DNA of 63,255 bases, taken from the NCBI RefSeq assembly GCF_003992005.1, contig NZ_RQVL01000013.1:1-63255 (forward strand), written 5' to 3'. Each line of letters opens with the position of its first letter. Position 1 is the first letter of the stretch. Under the pieces are notes generated by a model, which worked only from the letters and a program-made list of their open reading frames with translations, had not been told where the DNA came from and searched no databases. Source of the stretch: Veillonella sp. VA139 (GTDB lineage: Bacteria; Bacillota; Negativicutes; Veillonellales; Veillonellaceae). Made by a program: the position numbers and the translations under genes. Below, one piece after another: positions 63,096-63,255 of the stretch.

Positions 63096-63255
63096 CGTTT
63101 ACATCCTCTATATCGATACGTAATGTATTCTTATTGTAACACAGATCTTACTAGAACCTCTGAGTGGGAGGTATAAAAGACGGTGTCAAGTTTTTGTTGG
63201 AAAAATAATTACCTAGCTTTAAAAGAGGGTTCCTCGTCACTAAAGAATCCTGCGT
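63096..63255. other. Right-edge sequence, possibly an IS end
   Basis: No gene can be called. The motif GACGGTGTCAAG near 63179-63190 resembles the ends of some IS256-like elements, where the minus strand reads CTTGACACCGTC. The next part leaves the window, so it cannot be tested. Confidence 0.25.

Overview
The window looks like a chromosomal segment of a Veillonella-type member of the Negativicutes (diderm Firmicutes). The case rests on gene content: Firmicutes-style housekeeping blocks (dnaX-ybaB-recR-bofA beside the SRP RNA; gdpP-rplI next to dnaB; addBA; RNase J) sit together with SLH-domain proteins and a lactate-centred physiology. Lactate genes are a lactate permease, an Ldh2-family dehydrogenase and lutABC. 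There is also a PotE-type polyamine antiporter and a probable cobamide salvage pair. No tRNA, rRNA, CRISPR array or prophage was seen. Genus is inferred from content, not from a search.

Layout. 1-1200: the edge of an ISLre2-type insertion sequence, a gene fragment cut by it, and a strip of strong hairpins that begins with a probable small RNA. 1240-5458 (minus): a methionine-rich exported PepSY protein, a lactate permease and a malate/lactate dehydrogenase. 5883-13129 (minus): an interrupted small gene, dnaB, rplI, gdpP, a DUF2232 membrane protein and RNase J. 13482-15961 (plus): a biotin operon with a BirA-type operator. 16056-16487: a cluster of palindromes. 16489-22035 (minus): a UDG-like protein, GT39, DedA, CDF transporter and purA. 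22218-28618 (minus): a UvrD-type helicase carrying a DnaQ-type exonuclease, bofA-like, recR, ybaB, dnaX and SRP RNA. A 38-residue hydrophobic peptide gene (plus) faces purB. 30409-34275: a candidate MITE, an MFS pump, DUF421/DUF3290 and MscS. 34499-35891: a complete ISL3-type element with an 8-bp target duplication. 35958-38864: lutABC. 39390-46278: SLH protein, dapF, a DeoR regulator, potE and a sodium/alanine symporter. 46398-54708: addAB, then queF-queT under a preQ1 riboswitch. 54790-58174: GNAT, an AT-rich HAD gene beside an MFS remnant, an SLH-like protein and a candidate cblST pair. 58359-63095: a two-component system, guanine deaminase and an MFS transporter.

How the parts connect. 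The strongest new observation is regulatory. The promoter of the Met-rich PepSY protein carries four direct repeats of TTCATA at an exact 11-bp period, ending 9 bp before a TATACT -10 box. The promoter of the two-component system 56 kb away carries TTCATA and TTCATG, also 11 bp apart and also ending 9 bp before TATACT. This is the layout expected for an OmpR-family activator, and suggests that this system controls both itself and the PepSY protein. Other links are BirA control of a biotin operon led by an unassigned membrane protein, an Ldh2-type enzyme beside a lactate permease that could be the long-known Veillonella lactate-malate transhydrogenase, and several families of dispersed intergenic hairpins.
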